NCBI RefSeq assembly: GCF_900129285.1
Contig: NZ_FQUW01000004.1
Coordinates: forward strand, 124,001 to 188,000
Direction of reading: 5' to 3'
Length of the DNA: 64,000 nt
DNA from: Desulfofundulus australicus DSM 11792
Lineage (GTDB): Bacteria > Bacillota > Desulfotomaculia > Desulfotomaculales > Desulfovirgulaceae
The notes under the pieces are model-generated. The model ran no database searches. It had not been told where the DNA came from and saw only the letters and a program-made list of their open reading frames with translations. The translations under genes were made by a program, and so were the position numbers. Positions 16,640 through 25,010 of this stretch are shown piece by piece (the stretch's first letter is position 1; each line of letters begins with the position of its first letter).

Positions 16640-19600
16640 CTAAGCCGCGTGCACTTTGTTTGCCTCATGGAGATCCCGCAGGAAATTTTCCAGTCCGCCC
16701 AGGTAATTCAGGGGATCGTCCGGGGTATTCCGGGTCCGGAGGCGGATTTCAAATTCTTCGTTACTGTTGCTGAATTTTACCCGGTTGGTGTACTGCTTGC
16801 TTATCTCCACCAGCGCCTCGCCCCGGAGGTTGTGCTCAGGCGCAAACAGCAGGCGGAAACTCCCCGGCTGGGCTGTAATAGATTTAATACCCAGGGAGCT
16901 GGCCAGGGCCCTCAAGCGGGCCACGGTAAGCAAAGTGCATACCGGCTGCGGGGGATCCCCGAAGCGGTCCACCAGTTCATCCTCCAGCTCGGACACCTGT
17001 TCTTCCCGGCGCACCACGGCCAGGCGCCGGTAGAGCTCCACTTTCTGGTCGGCATCCCGGACATAGGAATCGGGAATATAGGCTTCCACCGGCAGTTCGA
17101 TGGTGGTTTCCACCACCTTTTCCGGCGCCTCCCCTTTTGCTTCCCGGACCGCCTCTTCCAGCAGCCGGCAGTAGAGATCGAAGCCCACCGCGGCAATATG
17201 GCCGTGCTGCTCGGCACCCAGCAGGTTACCCGCACCCCTTATTTCCAGATCCCGCATGGCAATTTTGTATCCGGAGCCAAACTCGGTAAACTCCCGGATG
17301 GCGGCCAGCCTTTTTTCCGCCATTTCGTTCAAAACCCGGTCCCGGCGGAAGGTGAAGTAGGCGTAGGCCAGACGGTTGGAACGGCCCACCCTTCCCCGCA
17401 GCTGGTAAAGCTGGGCCAGTCCGAAATTGTTGGCATCCTTAACAATTAATGTATTAACATTCGGAATATCCAGGCCGCTTTCAATGATGGTGGTGCAGAC
17501 CAGTACATCATAGGCACCATCCATAAAGTCAAGCATGATTTTTTCCAGATCCTCTTCTTTCATCTGTCCGTGGGCCACCGCAATGCGGGCCTCCGGTACC
17601 AGCCCGTGCAGCCAGGCAGCCACCTGATCCAGGTCCATTACGCGATTGTGCACAAAATAAACCTGACCGCCCCGGCCCAGCTCGCGCCGGATGGCTTCCC
17701 GGATGAGCACCGGGTCCTCCTCCAGAACGTAGGTCTGCACCGGAAAGCGGTTTTCCGGAGGGGTTTCCAGCAGGCTTGTATCCCGCACCCCTACCAGCGA
17801 CATGTGCAGCGTCCGGGGAATGGGAGTGGCGGTGAGGGTAAGCACATCCACATCCTGTTTCAACCTCTTCAGCTTTTCCTTGTGGGCCACCCCGAAGCGC
17901 TGCTCCTCATCCACCACAAGGAGACCCAGATCCTTGAAAACCACATCATCCTGCACCAGGCGGTGGGTGCCGATGACAATGTCCACCTGCCCCGAAGCCA
18001 GTCCCGCCAGAACCTGGCGCTGCTCCTTCGGCGTGCGGAAACGGCTCAAGACTTCGATGGTCACCGGGAAGCCGGCAAAGCGCTCCCGGAAGGTATTGTA
18101 ATGCTGCTGGGCCAGGATGGTGGTGGGCACCAGAACGGCCACCTGCTTCCCATCCATAACCGCTTTGAAGGCTGCCCGCAGGGCCACTTCGGTTTTGCCG
18201 TAACCCACATCACCGCAAAGCAGACGGTCCATGGGGCGGGGGCGTTCCATATCCGCCTTGACTTCCTGGATGGCCCGGAGCTGGTCCGGGGTTTCCTGGT
18301 AGGGAAAGGCCGCCTCAAATTCCTGCTGCCAGGGAGTATCGGGGCTGAAAGCATGGCCGGGCAGGGCCTGGCGGGCGGCATAAAGGGCGAGCAATTCCTG
18401 GGCCATCTCGCGTACCGCTTCCTTTACCCGCCCCTTTACCCGGGACCACTCCGCCCCCCCAAGGCGGGAAAGCCGGGGTGTTTCTGTCTCCGCCCCCAGA
18501 TATTTCTGGATGAGCCCCACCTGGTCGGTGGGCACGTACAGCTTATCTTCGCCCGCGTATTTGATCAGCAGGTAGTCCTTCTGTACCCCGCCAATATTGA
18601 GGGACACAATACCCATGTAGCGCCCGATACCGTGGTTTACGTGCACCACGTAGTCGCCCACTTTTAAATCCGTAAGGGGTTCCGCCCGGCCGGCGGTCCG
18701 GGCACGTGCCCGCTGGGTTCTCTTCCAGCGCTGGCCATAGATATCCGCCTCCGTAATGACCACCAGCCGCCCCGAAACCAGCTCAAACCCCCCGGACAGG
18801 CGGCCGGCTGCAAGGGCAACGTTACCGGCTGCCACAGGCCGGTCCAGGTAACCGGTAACGTAAACGTCCAGCCCGGCCTGGCGCAGTTCTTCCGCCAGAT
18901 GGCGGGCCCGTTCCCCGGTGGACAGCAGCATGAGCACGGCATAGCCGGACTTGCGCCAGTGCCGTACCTCATCGGCCAGCACATCCACGCGCCCCAGGAA
19001 GGAATGCATTCCCCGGGTGGAAAAAGTAACTACATTATGGACCACCAGGTTCTGGGGCTGGCGGGCCAGGTAAGAAAAGTACACCCCGGTACGCCTTTGC
19101 AACCGCTGTTCTACCTGCTGCCAGGAAAGGTAGCCCTGCATCTGCCCGGGCAAAACGCGGCCGGCGGACAACAGCTCGCTGAAGGTTTCCGCACGCTCCT
19201 TGAAAATGCTCTCCGCCAGCTCCCGGATGCGGATGAGGTCATCCACCACAGTTAAAGGGGCGAAGGGCATATAATCCAGCAGGGTGTACGCATGCCGGTA
19301 AAAATAGGGCAAAAACTGGTCCAGCGCCGGGCTGTTAACCCCGGAAGCAATTTGTTCCTTTATGCTTTCTCCCAGTTCCTCCAGCCGGTGGCGCACCTCC
19401 AGGGTGGAGTTTGCGGTAACTTTTTTTAGCTGCAGGCGATATTCCGTCTCCAGCACATCCAGCGCCCGGGCCCGGCTTTCCTCAGTAATCACCAGTTCCC
19501 GGGCGGGGGGAAGGGAAATTTTATCCATCCGGTCGATGGAGCGCTGGGAATCAACATCAAAAATGCGGATGGAATCCACTTCGTCATCAAAAAATTCCAG

Positions 19601-20179
19601 CCGTACAGGGTTATCCCGGGTGAGGGGAAAGACATCGAGGATACCGCCCCTTAAGGCCAGCTGCCCCGGGCCTTCCACCATTTCCACCCGCTCATAACCC
19701 GTATTGATCAGCTGCCGGATCAATTCTTCCAGGTTCACCCTCTGACCAACGGCAAGGTCGATGATCGCCCGGCGAAAGACCTCCGGCGGGGAAAGACGGC
19801 GCAAAACAGCCTCCGCCGGAGCCACCACCACGCAGGGTTCATCCCGGGAAAGGGCCACCAGCGCCTTCAAGCGCTGGGCAACCACCTCTTTCCCATGGGC
19901 CAGAACCTGGTAAGGCAACAGTTCCCAAACGGGGAAAAGATAAACGGGAACCCCGGGCAGCAGGGAGCTGAGGTCGTCAGCCAGCACCGAGGCCTCACCG
20001 TCCCCCGGGGTAATAATTAAAGCCGGTCCCCCCAGGGCGTCAATTAAACCCGCAGCAACCACGCTGCGCTGGGCCCCGGACAGGCCATAGACCAGGTGCT
20101 GCCCTCCCTGCCGGGACAGGGCGCGAAGCAGGGTATTAAATTCTGAACTTTTTTGCAACGGCTCCAGGATGGCACGCAT
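16640..20179 (-). CDS. mfd: Transcription-repair coupling factor
   Basis: A full-length 1179-residue Mfd. The N-terminal UvrB-like module covers about residues 20-340; the RNA polymerase-interacting domain with 'VGDYVVHVNHGIGRYMGI' lies near 508-575; the RecG-like translocase follows with Walker A 'LLCGDVGYGKTEVAL' near 658, the DEEQ box 'VVDEEQRFGV' near 758 and 'QLRGRVGRS' near 925; the autoinhibitory TRCF domain is at the C-terminus. It removes stalled RNA polymerase at lesions and recruits UvrA. It lies downstream of fin and pth as in Bacillus. ATG at 20179 has only a distant GGGG as binding site. Confidence 0.97.
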   Translation of the reverse strand: MRAILEPLQKSSEFNTLLRALSRQGGQHLVYGLSGAQRSVVAAGLIDALGGPALIITPGDGEASVLADDLSSLLPGVPVYLFPVWELLPYQVLAHGKEVVAQRLKALVALSRDEPCVVVAPAEAVLRRLSPPEVFRRAIIDLAVGQRVNLEELIRQLINTGYERVEMVEGPGQLALRGGILDVFPLTRDNPVRLEFFDDEVDSIRIFDVDSQRSIDRMDKISLPPARELVITEESRARALDVLETEYRLQLKKVTANSTLEVRHRLEELGESIKEQIASGVNSPALDQFLPYFYRHAYTLLDYMPFAPLTVVDDLIRIRELAESIFKERAETFSELLSAGRVLPGQMQGYLSWQQVEQRLQRRTGVYFSYLARQPQNLVVHNVVTFSTRGMHSFLGRVDVLADEVRHWRKSGYAVLMLLSTGERARHLAEELRQAGLDVYVTGYLDRPVAAGNVALAAGRLSGGFELVSGRLVVITEADIYGQRWKRTQRARARTAGRAEPLTDLKVGDYVVHVNHGIGRYMGIVSLNIGGVQKDYLLIKYAGEDKLYVPTDQVGLIQKYLGAETETPRLSRLGGAEWSRVKGRVKEAVREMAQELLALYAARQALPGHAFSPDTPWQQEFEAAFPYQETPDQLRAIQEVKADMERPRPMDRLLCGDVGYGKTEVALRAAFKAVMDGKQVAVLVPTTILAQQHYNTFRERFAGFPVTIEVLSRFRTPKEQRQVLAGLASGQVDIVIGTHRLVQDDVVFKDLGLLVVDEEQRFGVAHKEKLKRLKQDVDVLTLTATPIPRTLHMSLVGVRDTSLLETPPENRFPVQTYVLEEDPVLIREAIRRELGRGGQVYFVHNRVMDLDQVAAWLHGLVPEARIAVAHGQMKEEDLEKIMLDFMDGAYDVLVCTTIIESGLDIPNVNTLIVKDANNFGLAQLYQLRGRVGRSNRLAYAYFTFRRDRVLNEMAEKRLAAIREFTEFGSGYKIAMRDLEIRGAGNLLGAEQHGHIAAVGFDLYCRLLEEAVREAKGEAPEKVVETTIELPVEAYIPDSYVRDADQKVELYRRLAVVRREEQVSELEDELVDRFGDPPQPVCTLLTVARLRALASSLGIKSITAQPGSFRLLFAPEHNLRGEALVEISKQYTNRVKFSNSNEEFEIRLRTRNTPDDPLNYLGGLENFLRDLHEANKVHAA

Positions 20180-20217
20180 TTCAGGACGAACCCCTTTCGA
20201 AAAAGGGCATCACAAAA

Positions 20218-20242
20218 AGAGCTTTAGCGCAGCTAAAGCTCT
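20218..20242 (-). terminator. Terminator of fin
   Basis: AGAGCTTTAGC (20218-20228) pairs with GCTAAAGCTCT (20232-20242) over a 3-base loop. On the minus strand the stem is followed by TTTTTGTG. It lies 24 bases after the fin stop codon and separates fin from mfd. Confidence 0.85.
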
Positions 20243-20265
20243 CCTACCCTTAAGCTACGTTTTGC

Positions 20266-20487
20266 TCAGTGCAACCAGACGGGCCCCTTATAAAAAAAGG
20301 CTTCCGCAGGCCCGTATAGCATCTCGCGGCATTCATCACAAAGGCAATACTGAAAGATCAAGTTCATTATATCCCCGGAATCCCCCCCCGTCAAGGCGGC
20401 AGAATCCGCTTCCCCGGCCCCGTTACTCATGATAGTTTCTTCCCGGACCACCTGATCGCAGCATTCACATATATGGATTATTTTCAT
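20266..20487 (-). CDS. fin: Anti-sigma-F factor Fin family protein
   Basis: A 73-residue protein with two zinc-finger-like Cys pairs, 'CECC' at residues 7-10 and 'CDEC' near 50-53, and the middle 'DIMNLIFQYCLCDEC'. This matches Fin (formerly YabK), which binds sigma-F in the forespore and helps the switch to sigma-G. In Bacillus subtilis fin lies between pth (spoVC) and mfd, as here except for one inserted gene. Its own terminator follows. The position and the Cys pattern make the call good despite the short length. Confidence 0.85.
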   Translation of the reverse strand: MKIIHICECCDQVVREETIMSNGAGEADSAALTGGDSGDIMNLIFQYCLCDECREMLYGPAEAFFYKGPVWLH

Positions 20488-20551
20488 CCTGCAGGTACAT
20501 CCTTTCTTTTAACGGCAGCTTTTCGTTAACAGGTTCATTTAAGCTGCAACC

Positions 20552-20953
20552 TTACGGTTTCCTGGACAGATTTAAAATCAGCCCGTTCCAAATCATGTGC
20601 AGCAAACAGGATCCGGCCACGGCCAGCAGGACGCTGGCCGTAAGACGGTATAGCCAGCCGGCGGCCAGGCCGAAACAGGTATGGGAAACCAGGCTCAACA
20701 GGCCTGCCGCAAAACCCCGCCCGCCCCGGGCGGCATCCCACACCCCCTCAATCAGGCCGAAAATGCTATGGGTCAGGGGAATGGATGTCCCCAGCAACCA
20801 GGCAAAACCTGTTTTGGCCCCCTCTTCAACCCCGGGAGCCACGTAAACCAGGGCAATGCTGCCGGCGATGCGGCGGGAAAAAAGCCCGTTAACCAGCCAG
20901 GAAACGGCAGCTGCCAGCACCCCGGCTGCGACTAAAGTTAACAAGTGGTTCAT
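20552..20953 (-). CDS. Small PrsW-like membrane protein
   Basis: A 133-residue membrane protein with about four hydrophobic segments. It holds 'APGVEEGAKTG' (EE-x2-K type), 'SIFGLIEGVWD' (F-x3-E type), 'VSHTCFGLAAGW' and 'LLHMIWNGL'; this order of Glu and His motifs is that of PrsW/CPBP-type intramembrane metalloproteases, here in nearly minimal form. It sits between pth and fin, a position where Bacillus has no such gene. The neighbourhood hints at forespore or envelope work during sporulation, but neither substrate nor activity can be read from sequence. Confidence 0.6.
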   Translation of the reverse strand: MNHLLTLVAAGVLAAAVSWLVNGLFSRRIAGSIALVYVAPGVEEGAKTGFAWLLGTSIPLTHSIFGLIEGVWDAARGGRGFAAGLLSLVSHTCFGLAAGWLYRLTASVLLAVAGSCLLHMIWNGLILNLSRKP

Positions 20954-21060
20954 TTTATCTTCAGCTGATTACTGTCGCCCGCCAAAAGGAACCGCCGGGC
21001 AGACGAAAAGAATGCTGTCCCGGAAATGTTATGTGCCAGTATCTAGTATGGACCAGAAAA

Positions 21061-21083
21061 GCCGGCCTCTATACCCGGCCGGC
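21061..21083 (-). terminator. Terminator of pth
   Basis: GCCGGCC (21061-21067) pairs with GGCCGGC (21077-21083); the stem includes the last pth codons, and TTTTCTGG follows on the minus strand. The downstream PrsW-like gene may therefore be read separately. Confidence 0.65.
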
Positions 21084-21641
21084 ATTAAAAATATTCATGG
21101 CCGTATCCAGCCCCCGGGTAAGGGCTACCTGAACGGCCCTGGAAGCATCATCCACCGCTTTTTCAATCAGCGCTTTTTCTTCTTCCGTAAACCGGCCCAG
21201 AACCCAGTCCACCACCTCATAATCCGGAACTGCAGGGCGCCCTATGCCCACACGCAGGCGGGCAAATTCCCTGCTGCCCACCTGTTCAATAATGGATCTC
21301 AACCCCCTGTGTCCCCCATCACCCCCGCATTTACGCAGACGCAGGCGCCCGGGAGGCAGGTCCAGGTCATCGGAAATAACCAGCAGCCGGGATGGTTCCA
21401 GCTTATACCAGCCCATCAGGGCAACCACCGCTTCCCCGCTCCTGTTCATATATGTCAGGGGCTTGGCCAGGATTACTTTCTGACCGTCCACCTGCCCCTG
21501 CCCCACCAGAGCACGCATGAACAGGCGCTCCACTTTAATATTCAGTTCCCGGGCCAGCCTGTCCAGGACCATAAAACCCACATTATGCCGGGTCCCGGCA
21601 TATTCCGGACCGGGGTTGCCCAATCCCACTACAAGCCACAT
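21069..21641 (-). CDS. pth: Peptidyl-tRNA hydrolase
   Basis: A 190-residue Pth. The catalytic elements are visible: 'VGLGNPGPEYAGTRHNVGF' (Asn and His), 'LAKPLTYMNRSGEAV', 'VISDDLDLPPGRLRLR' (Asp) and 'GGHRGLRSI'. It frees tRNA from prematurely released peptidyl-tRNA. ATG at 21641 is chosen because AAGGAGAG lies 7-8 bases upstream; the frame can be extended 60 bases further but without a site. In Bacillus the same gene is spoVC and lies upstream of fin and mfd, matching the order here. Confidence 0.97.
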   Translation of the reverse strand: MWLVVGLGNPGPEYAGTRHNVGFMVLDRLARELNIKVERLFMRALVGQGQVDGQKVILAKPLTYMNRSGEAVVALMGWYKLEPSRLLVISDDLDLPPGRLRLRKCGGDGGHRGLRSIIEQVGSREFARLRVGIGRPAVPDYEVVDWVLGRFTEEEKALIEKAVDDASRAVQVALTRGLDTAMNIFNAGRV

Positions 21642-21707
21642 GGATATACTCTCCTTTCCATGTCCATTGTATCCACTGCGGCTTCCCCCTGCAACCGGCA
21701 ATAAAAA

Positions 21708-21728
21708 AGCCCCGGGTTTTCCGGAGCT
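21708..21728 (-). terminator. Terminator of the 106-residue protein gene
   Basis: On the minus strand AGCTCCGG and CCGGGGCT pair (one G-U pair) over a 5-base loop and are followed by TTTTTTAT. Confidence 0.8.
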
Positions 21729-21755
21729 ATTTGAACCGGGTTAAATATACTTTTC

Positions 21756-22076
21756 TTATAACCCCCCGTAGGGCGGGTAAACACCTGTTCCCGGGGAATA
21801 GGGCAGGGGTCCACCAACCAGAACAGCTCCAATAGCCGCAACGGGAATGAAAGCATAGCGCAGAGGGTTGGGCGAATTTCCAATGTGCAGCTCCACGAAA
21901 TCTACACCCACGCCATGCAGTACGCCCGTAAACTCCAATGTCCCTGCCTGGGGCCTCATGAGGTGCATAACGTGAATGGTTACCTGCTGTCCCTGAAGCT
22001 GGCGCAGGCGCTCAACCAGGGGGAGGCCAATCCCGGTGGTGGGGCCGTAATAGGACTGTATTTGGGCTTCAGGCAT
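21756..22076 (-). CDS. Small protein with an Sm-like fold, function unknown
   Basis: A 106-residue protein. Its middle, 'LRQLQGQQVTIHVMHLMRP' followed by 'GTLEFTGVLHGVGVDFVELHI' and 'RYAFIPVAAIGAVLVG', has the alternating pattern of a small five-stranded barrel, as in the short Sm-like (DUF2642-type) proteins of spore formers. The tail 'PLPYSPGTGVYPPYGGL' is rich in Pro, Gly and Tyr, as in coat proteins. It is a single-gene unit with a good binding site (AAAGGAGGGTAG) and its own terminator. A spore-coat role is a guess. Confidence 0.6.
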   Translation of the reverse strand: MPEAQIQSYYGPTTGIGLPLVERLRQLQGQQVTIHVMHLMRPQAGTLEFTGVLHGVGVDFVELHIGNSPNPLRYAFIPVAAIGAVLVGGPLPYSPGTGVYPPYGGL

Positions 22077-22196
22077 AGACTACCCTCCTTTAATTCGTTT
22101 TGTTTCCATAATATGTTAATAAAGCAGCTTTGGTGTTAGCGTCCTGCCGGTACGATTATCCGGGCCACCGGGCAAAAGAGGACGGTATTAACTGGA

Positions 22197-22225
22197 TTGA
22201 CAGGCAACCGGCTTCTTGTTATACT
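22197..22225 (+). promoter_or_regulatory. Sigma-A-type promoter of the malic enzyme gene
   Basis: TTGACA (22197-22202), 17 bases, TATACT (22220-22225); expected start near 22232, leader about 35 bases. One base off a consensus promoter, which suggests strong constitutive expression. Confidence 0.8.
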
Positions 22226-22268
22226 GTATACAGGATTCATAATACATTTATGTTCCGAGGTGTTTACC

Positions 22269-23525
22269 ATGACGCTCAATGAAGAAGCAGTTGAAATGCA
22301 CCGGAAATTTCACGGGAAAATAGAAGTGGGCAGAAAGGTATCCATTGACAATGAACACGACCTTTCACTGGCCTATACCCCGGGAGTAGCCGAACCCTGC
22401 CGCCAGATTTACGCCCAGAAGGACCTGGTCTACGAGTATACCGCCAAGGGCAATCTGGTGGCCATCGTTTCCGATGGTACTGCCGTCCTGGGGCTGGGGG
22501 ACATCGGCCCCGAAGCAGCACTGCCGGTAATGGAGGGCAAAGCCCTGCTCTTCAAGCAGCTGGCGGGTGTCGATGCCTTTCCCATCTGTGTGGGCAGCAG
22601 GGATATCGATAAAATTGTGGAAACGGTAAAAATGCTGGAACCAACCTTCGGCGGTATTAACCTGGAGGATATTGCGGCACCGGCCTGTTTTGAAATTGAG
22701 CGTCGCCTGAAAAAGGAAGTGAACATTCCCGTTTTCCACGACGACCAGCACGGCACGGCAGTGGTGGTCGCAGCCGGTTTGCTCAACGCCCTGAAAGTGG
22801 TGGGTAAAGGGATAGGTGAAATACGGGTGGTCATAAACGGGTGCGGGGCAGCGGGTATAGCTACGGCCAACCTCCTGCATTACCTGGGTGTACGGGATAT
22901 GGTGCTCTGCGACAGCAGGGGAGTGATCTACCGCGGGCGCAGCGGGCTCAACAAGTATAAAGAAGAAGTGGCCTGCCGCACCAACCCGCGGGAAATCAAG
23001 GGCCAGCTGGCGGACGCTTTGAAAGGGGCGGATGTTTTTATCGGCGTTTCCAAACCCAACCTGGTAACCAAAGAGATGATCCGCAGTATGGCCCCGGGTG
23101 CTATCGTCTTCGCCCTGGCCAACCCCGAACCGGAAATCATGCCCGGAGCCGCCCTGGAAGCCGGGGCGGCCGTGGTGGCTACGGGAAGATCCGATTTCCC
23201 CAACCAGATCAATAATGTGCTGGCCTTCCCGGGCATTTTCCGGGGCGCCCTGGACGTAAGGGCAACCGACATCAACGAGGCCATGAAGGTGGCTGCCGCC
23301 CGGGCCATTGCCGGTCTGGTGGCTCCGGGAGAACTGGAACCCGGCTATATTATTCCCAAACCCTTTGACCCGCGGGTAACACCGGCGGTGGCCGCAGCCG
23401 TGGCGGAAGCGGCCATGCAAACAGGAGTGGCCCGGTTAAAAGTAGACCCTGAACAGGTAGCCCGGCATACCCGTGAGCTTACTGCCCGCCACAGCCACCA
23501 CCTCACCGAACTAAAGGCCAGCTGA
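22269..23525 (+). CDS. NAD(P)-dependent malic enzyme
   Basis: A 418-residue bacterial short-form malic enzyme that converts malate to pyruvate and CO2. The catalytic Tyr lies in 'LAYTPGVAEPCRQI', metal ligands in 'NLEDIAAPACFEIE' and 'FHDDQHGTAVV', and the nucleotide site is 'INGCGAAGIATANLL' near residue 195, with the Asn-rich 'GRSDFPNQINNVLAFPGIFRGAL' near 315. It lacks the phosphotransacetylase domain of the longer MaeB type. ATG at 22269 is preceded by GAGGTG; the frame upstream contains the promoter. A single gene with its own promoter and terminator. Cofactor preference cannot be decided safely. Confidence 0.95.
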   Translation: MTLNEEAVEMHRKFHGKIEVGRKVSIDNEHDLSLAYTPGVAEPCRQIYAQKDLVYEYTAKGNLVAIVSDGTAVLGLGDIGPEAALPVMEGKALLFKQLAGVDAFPICVGSRDIDKIVETVKMLEPTFGGINLEDIAAPACFEIERRLKKEVNIPVFHDDQHGTAVVVAAGLLNALKVVGKGIGEIRVVINGCGAAGIATANLLHYLGVRDMVLCDSRGVIYRGRSGLNKYKEEVACRTNPREIKGQLADALKGADVFIGVSKPNLVTKEMIRSMAPGAIVFALANPEPEIMPGAALEAGAAVVATGRSDFPNQINNVLAFPGIFRGALDVRATDINEAMKVAAARAIAGLVAPGELEPGYIIPKPFDPRVTPAVAAAVAEAAMQTGVARLKVDPEQVARHTRELTARHSHHLTELKAS

Positions 23526-23528
23526 AAA

Positions 23529-23555
23529 GAAACCCCGGTTTTTTACCGGGGTTTC
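23529..23555 (+). terminator. Terminator of the malic enzyme gene, usable in both directions
   Basis: GAAACCCCGGT (23529-23539) pairs with ACCGGGGTTTC (23545-23555). It lies between convergent genes and can also end the liv operon on the minus strand, where the stem is followed by TTTTCAGC. Confidence 0.85.
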
Positions 23556-23578
23556 TTCCATTTATTCAGCAGACTTGT

Positions 23579-24289
23579 TTATAATCCCAGATAGGCTTTT
23601 TTAACATGTGGGTTATTCAATAACTCCTCAGCAGTACCCATTAAGGTAATAGAACCATTTTCAAGTACATAACCCCTGTTACATAGCTTGAGAGCATGAT
23701 AAACGTTTTGCTCCACTAGAAGTATAGTAACTCCCTGGGCGGCGATATTTTGAATTAGTTCCAGTACGTGACTTACCATCTTTGGCGCCAGGCCCAAAGA
23801 AGGTTCATCGAGCATCAATAACTTGGGATCCGCCATTAAAGCCCTGCCTATGGCAAGCATTTGCTGCTCACCACCGCTCATGGTTCTGGCTATCTGCTTC
23901 CTTCGTTCAGCTAGACGCGGCAGTAGTGTAAAAACTTTTTCCATGTTTTCTTTACGTTTTTTACGACTGGTGGGAGTATAGGAACCAATAAGCAGATTTT
24001 CTTCTACAGACATATTGGGAAATAACCTGCGGCCCTCAGGAACCTGAATAACGCCTTTTTCTACAATCTGGTAAGGCTCTAATTTACTAATCACTTCACC
24101 ATTAAATAATATTTTTCCAGTTTTGGGTTTTAAAAGGCCGGAAATTGTATTTATCAACGTGCTTTTGCCTGCCCCATTGGCACCGACAACGCATATAATC
24201 TCTCCACTGTCTATTTGAGCAGAAACATCTCTTAAAACACACATTTCGCCATAATATACGCTTATATTATCTATTTCAAGCAATGCCAT
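23579..24289 (-). CDS. livF: Branched-chain-amino-acid-type ABC transporter ATPase
   Basis: A 236-residue ATPase with Walker A 'VGANGAGKSTLINTISG' near residue 35, signature 'MSGGEQQMLAIGRAL' near 135, Walker B 'LLMLDEPSLGLAP' near 158 and the H-loop in 'LVEQNV'. It is the shorter LivF type. ATG at 24289 overlaps the end of livG; a GTG at 24298 is an alternative. Last gene of the leftward operon moaD-aor-adh-livKHMGF. Powers uptake of a substrate bound by LivK; linkage to aldehyde and alcohol enzymes suggests the cargo may not be an amino acid. Confidence 0.93.
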   Translation of the reverse strand: MALLEIDNISVYYGEMCVLRDVSAQIDSGEIICVVGANGAGKSTLINTISGLLKPKTGKILFNGEVISKLEPYQIVEKGVIQVPEGRRLFPNMSVEENLLIGSYTPTSRKKRKENMEKVFTLLPRLAERRKQIARTMSGGEQQMLAIGRALMADPKLLMLDEPSLGLAPKMVSHVLELIQNIAAQGVTILLVEQNVYHALKLCNRGYVLENGSITLMGTAEELLNNPHVKKAYLGL

Positions 24290-25010
24290 AATTATCACCC
24301 AGGTATGCTTTAATTACTTCTGGATTACTGGTAACTTCCTCAGGACTTCCTTCTGCAATTTTTTTACCGTAATCCAAAACCATGATGCGCTGAGATAACG
24401 CCATAGCCGCTTTAAGCACGTGTTCAATTAATAATATTGTTATACCCGATTTATGAATTTGCCTTATCATCTCAACAGCTTCATCTACCTCCGCGGGATT
24501 TAGACCGGCCAGCACTTCATCTAACAAAAGCAGCTTGGGTTCTGTGGCAAGAGCTTTGGCAACTTCCAACCTCTTACGATCTACAATGGTTAAATTTTTA
24601 GCCAATACATCTTTCTTATTATATAATCCTACCAACTGCAACACTTCCAGTGCTTTTTCTCTGCTTTTACGAGTATCGTTCGTCCTTAAAAAAGCACCTA
24701 CCATAACGTTATATAAAACACTTTTGCCGCCAAATGGCCTGACTACCTGAAATGTTCTACCAATCCCCCTGTGACATATCTGAAAAGGCTTTAAACCTGT
24801 TATATTTTCACCATTCAGGTATATTTCCCCTTCAGTTGGCCTGTAAACGCCGCTAATAAGATTGAAAACAGTCGTTTTACCGGCCCCGTTTGGACCTATA
24901 AGACCGACAATTTCACCCTCAAAAAGCTTAAAGCTCAAATCACTTACTGCCGTTAAACCACCAAACTTGATTGTTACATTTTTTAACTCTAATAAAACTT
25001 TAGCTGGCAC
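24276..25010 (-). CDS. livG: Branched-chain-amino-acid-type ABC transporter ATPase
   Basis: A 244-residue ATPase of the LivG type: Walker A 'IGPNGAGKTTVFNLISG' near residue 35, an extended middle including 'QICHRGIGRTFQVVRPFGG', Walker B 'LLLLDEVLAGLNPAEVDEAV' near 160 and H-loop 'LIEHVLKAAM'. The usual signature LSGGQ is replaced by the divergent 'NLTIVDRKRLEVAKAL', as is common in LivG. GTG at 25010 is chosen because GAAGGAGGG lies 6 bases upstream; the longer frame from 25028 would translate that site. It overlaps livM by 11 bases and livF by 14. Confidence 0.93.
   Translation of the reverse strand: MPAKVLLELKNVTIKFGGLTAVSDLSFKLFEGEIVGLIGPNGAGKTTVFNLISGVYRPTEGEIYLNGENITGLKPFQICHRGIGRTFQVVRPFGGKSVLYNVMVGAFLRTNDTRKSREKALEVLQLVGLYNKKDVLAKNLTIVDRKRLEVAKALATEPKLLLLDEVLAGLNPAEVDEAVEMIRQIHKSGITILLIEHVLKAAMALSQRIMVLDYGKKIAEGSPEEVTSNPEVIKAYLGDNYGIA

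Noticed and set aside
17570-18667. 365-codon open frame on the plus strand
   Set aside because: Antisense shadow of mfd, typical of high-GC genes.
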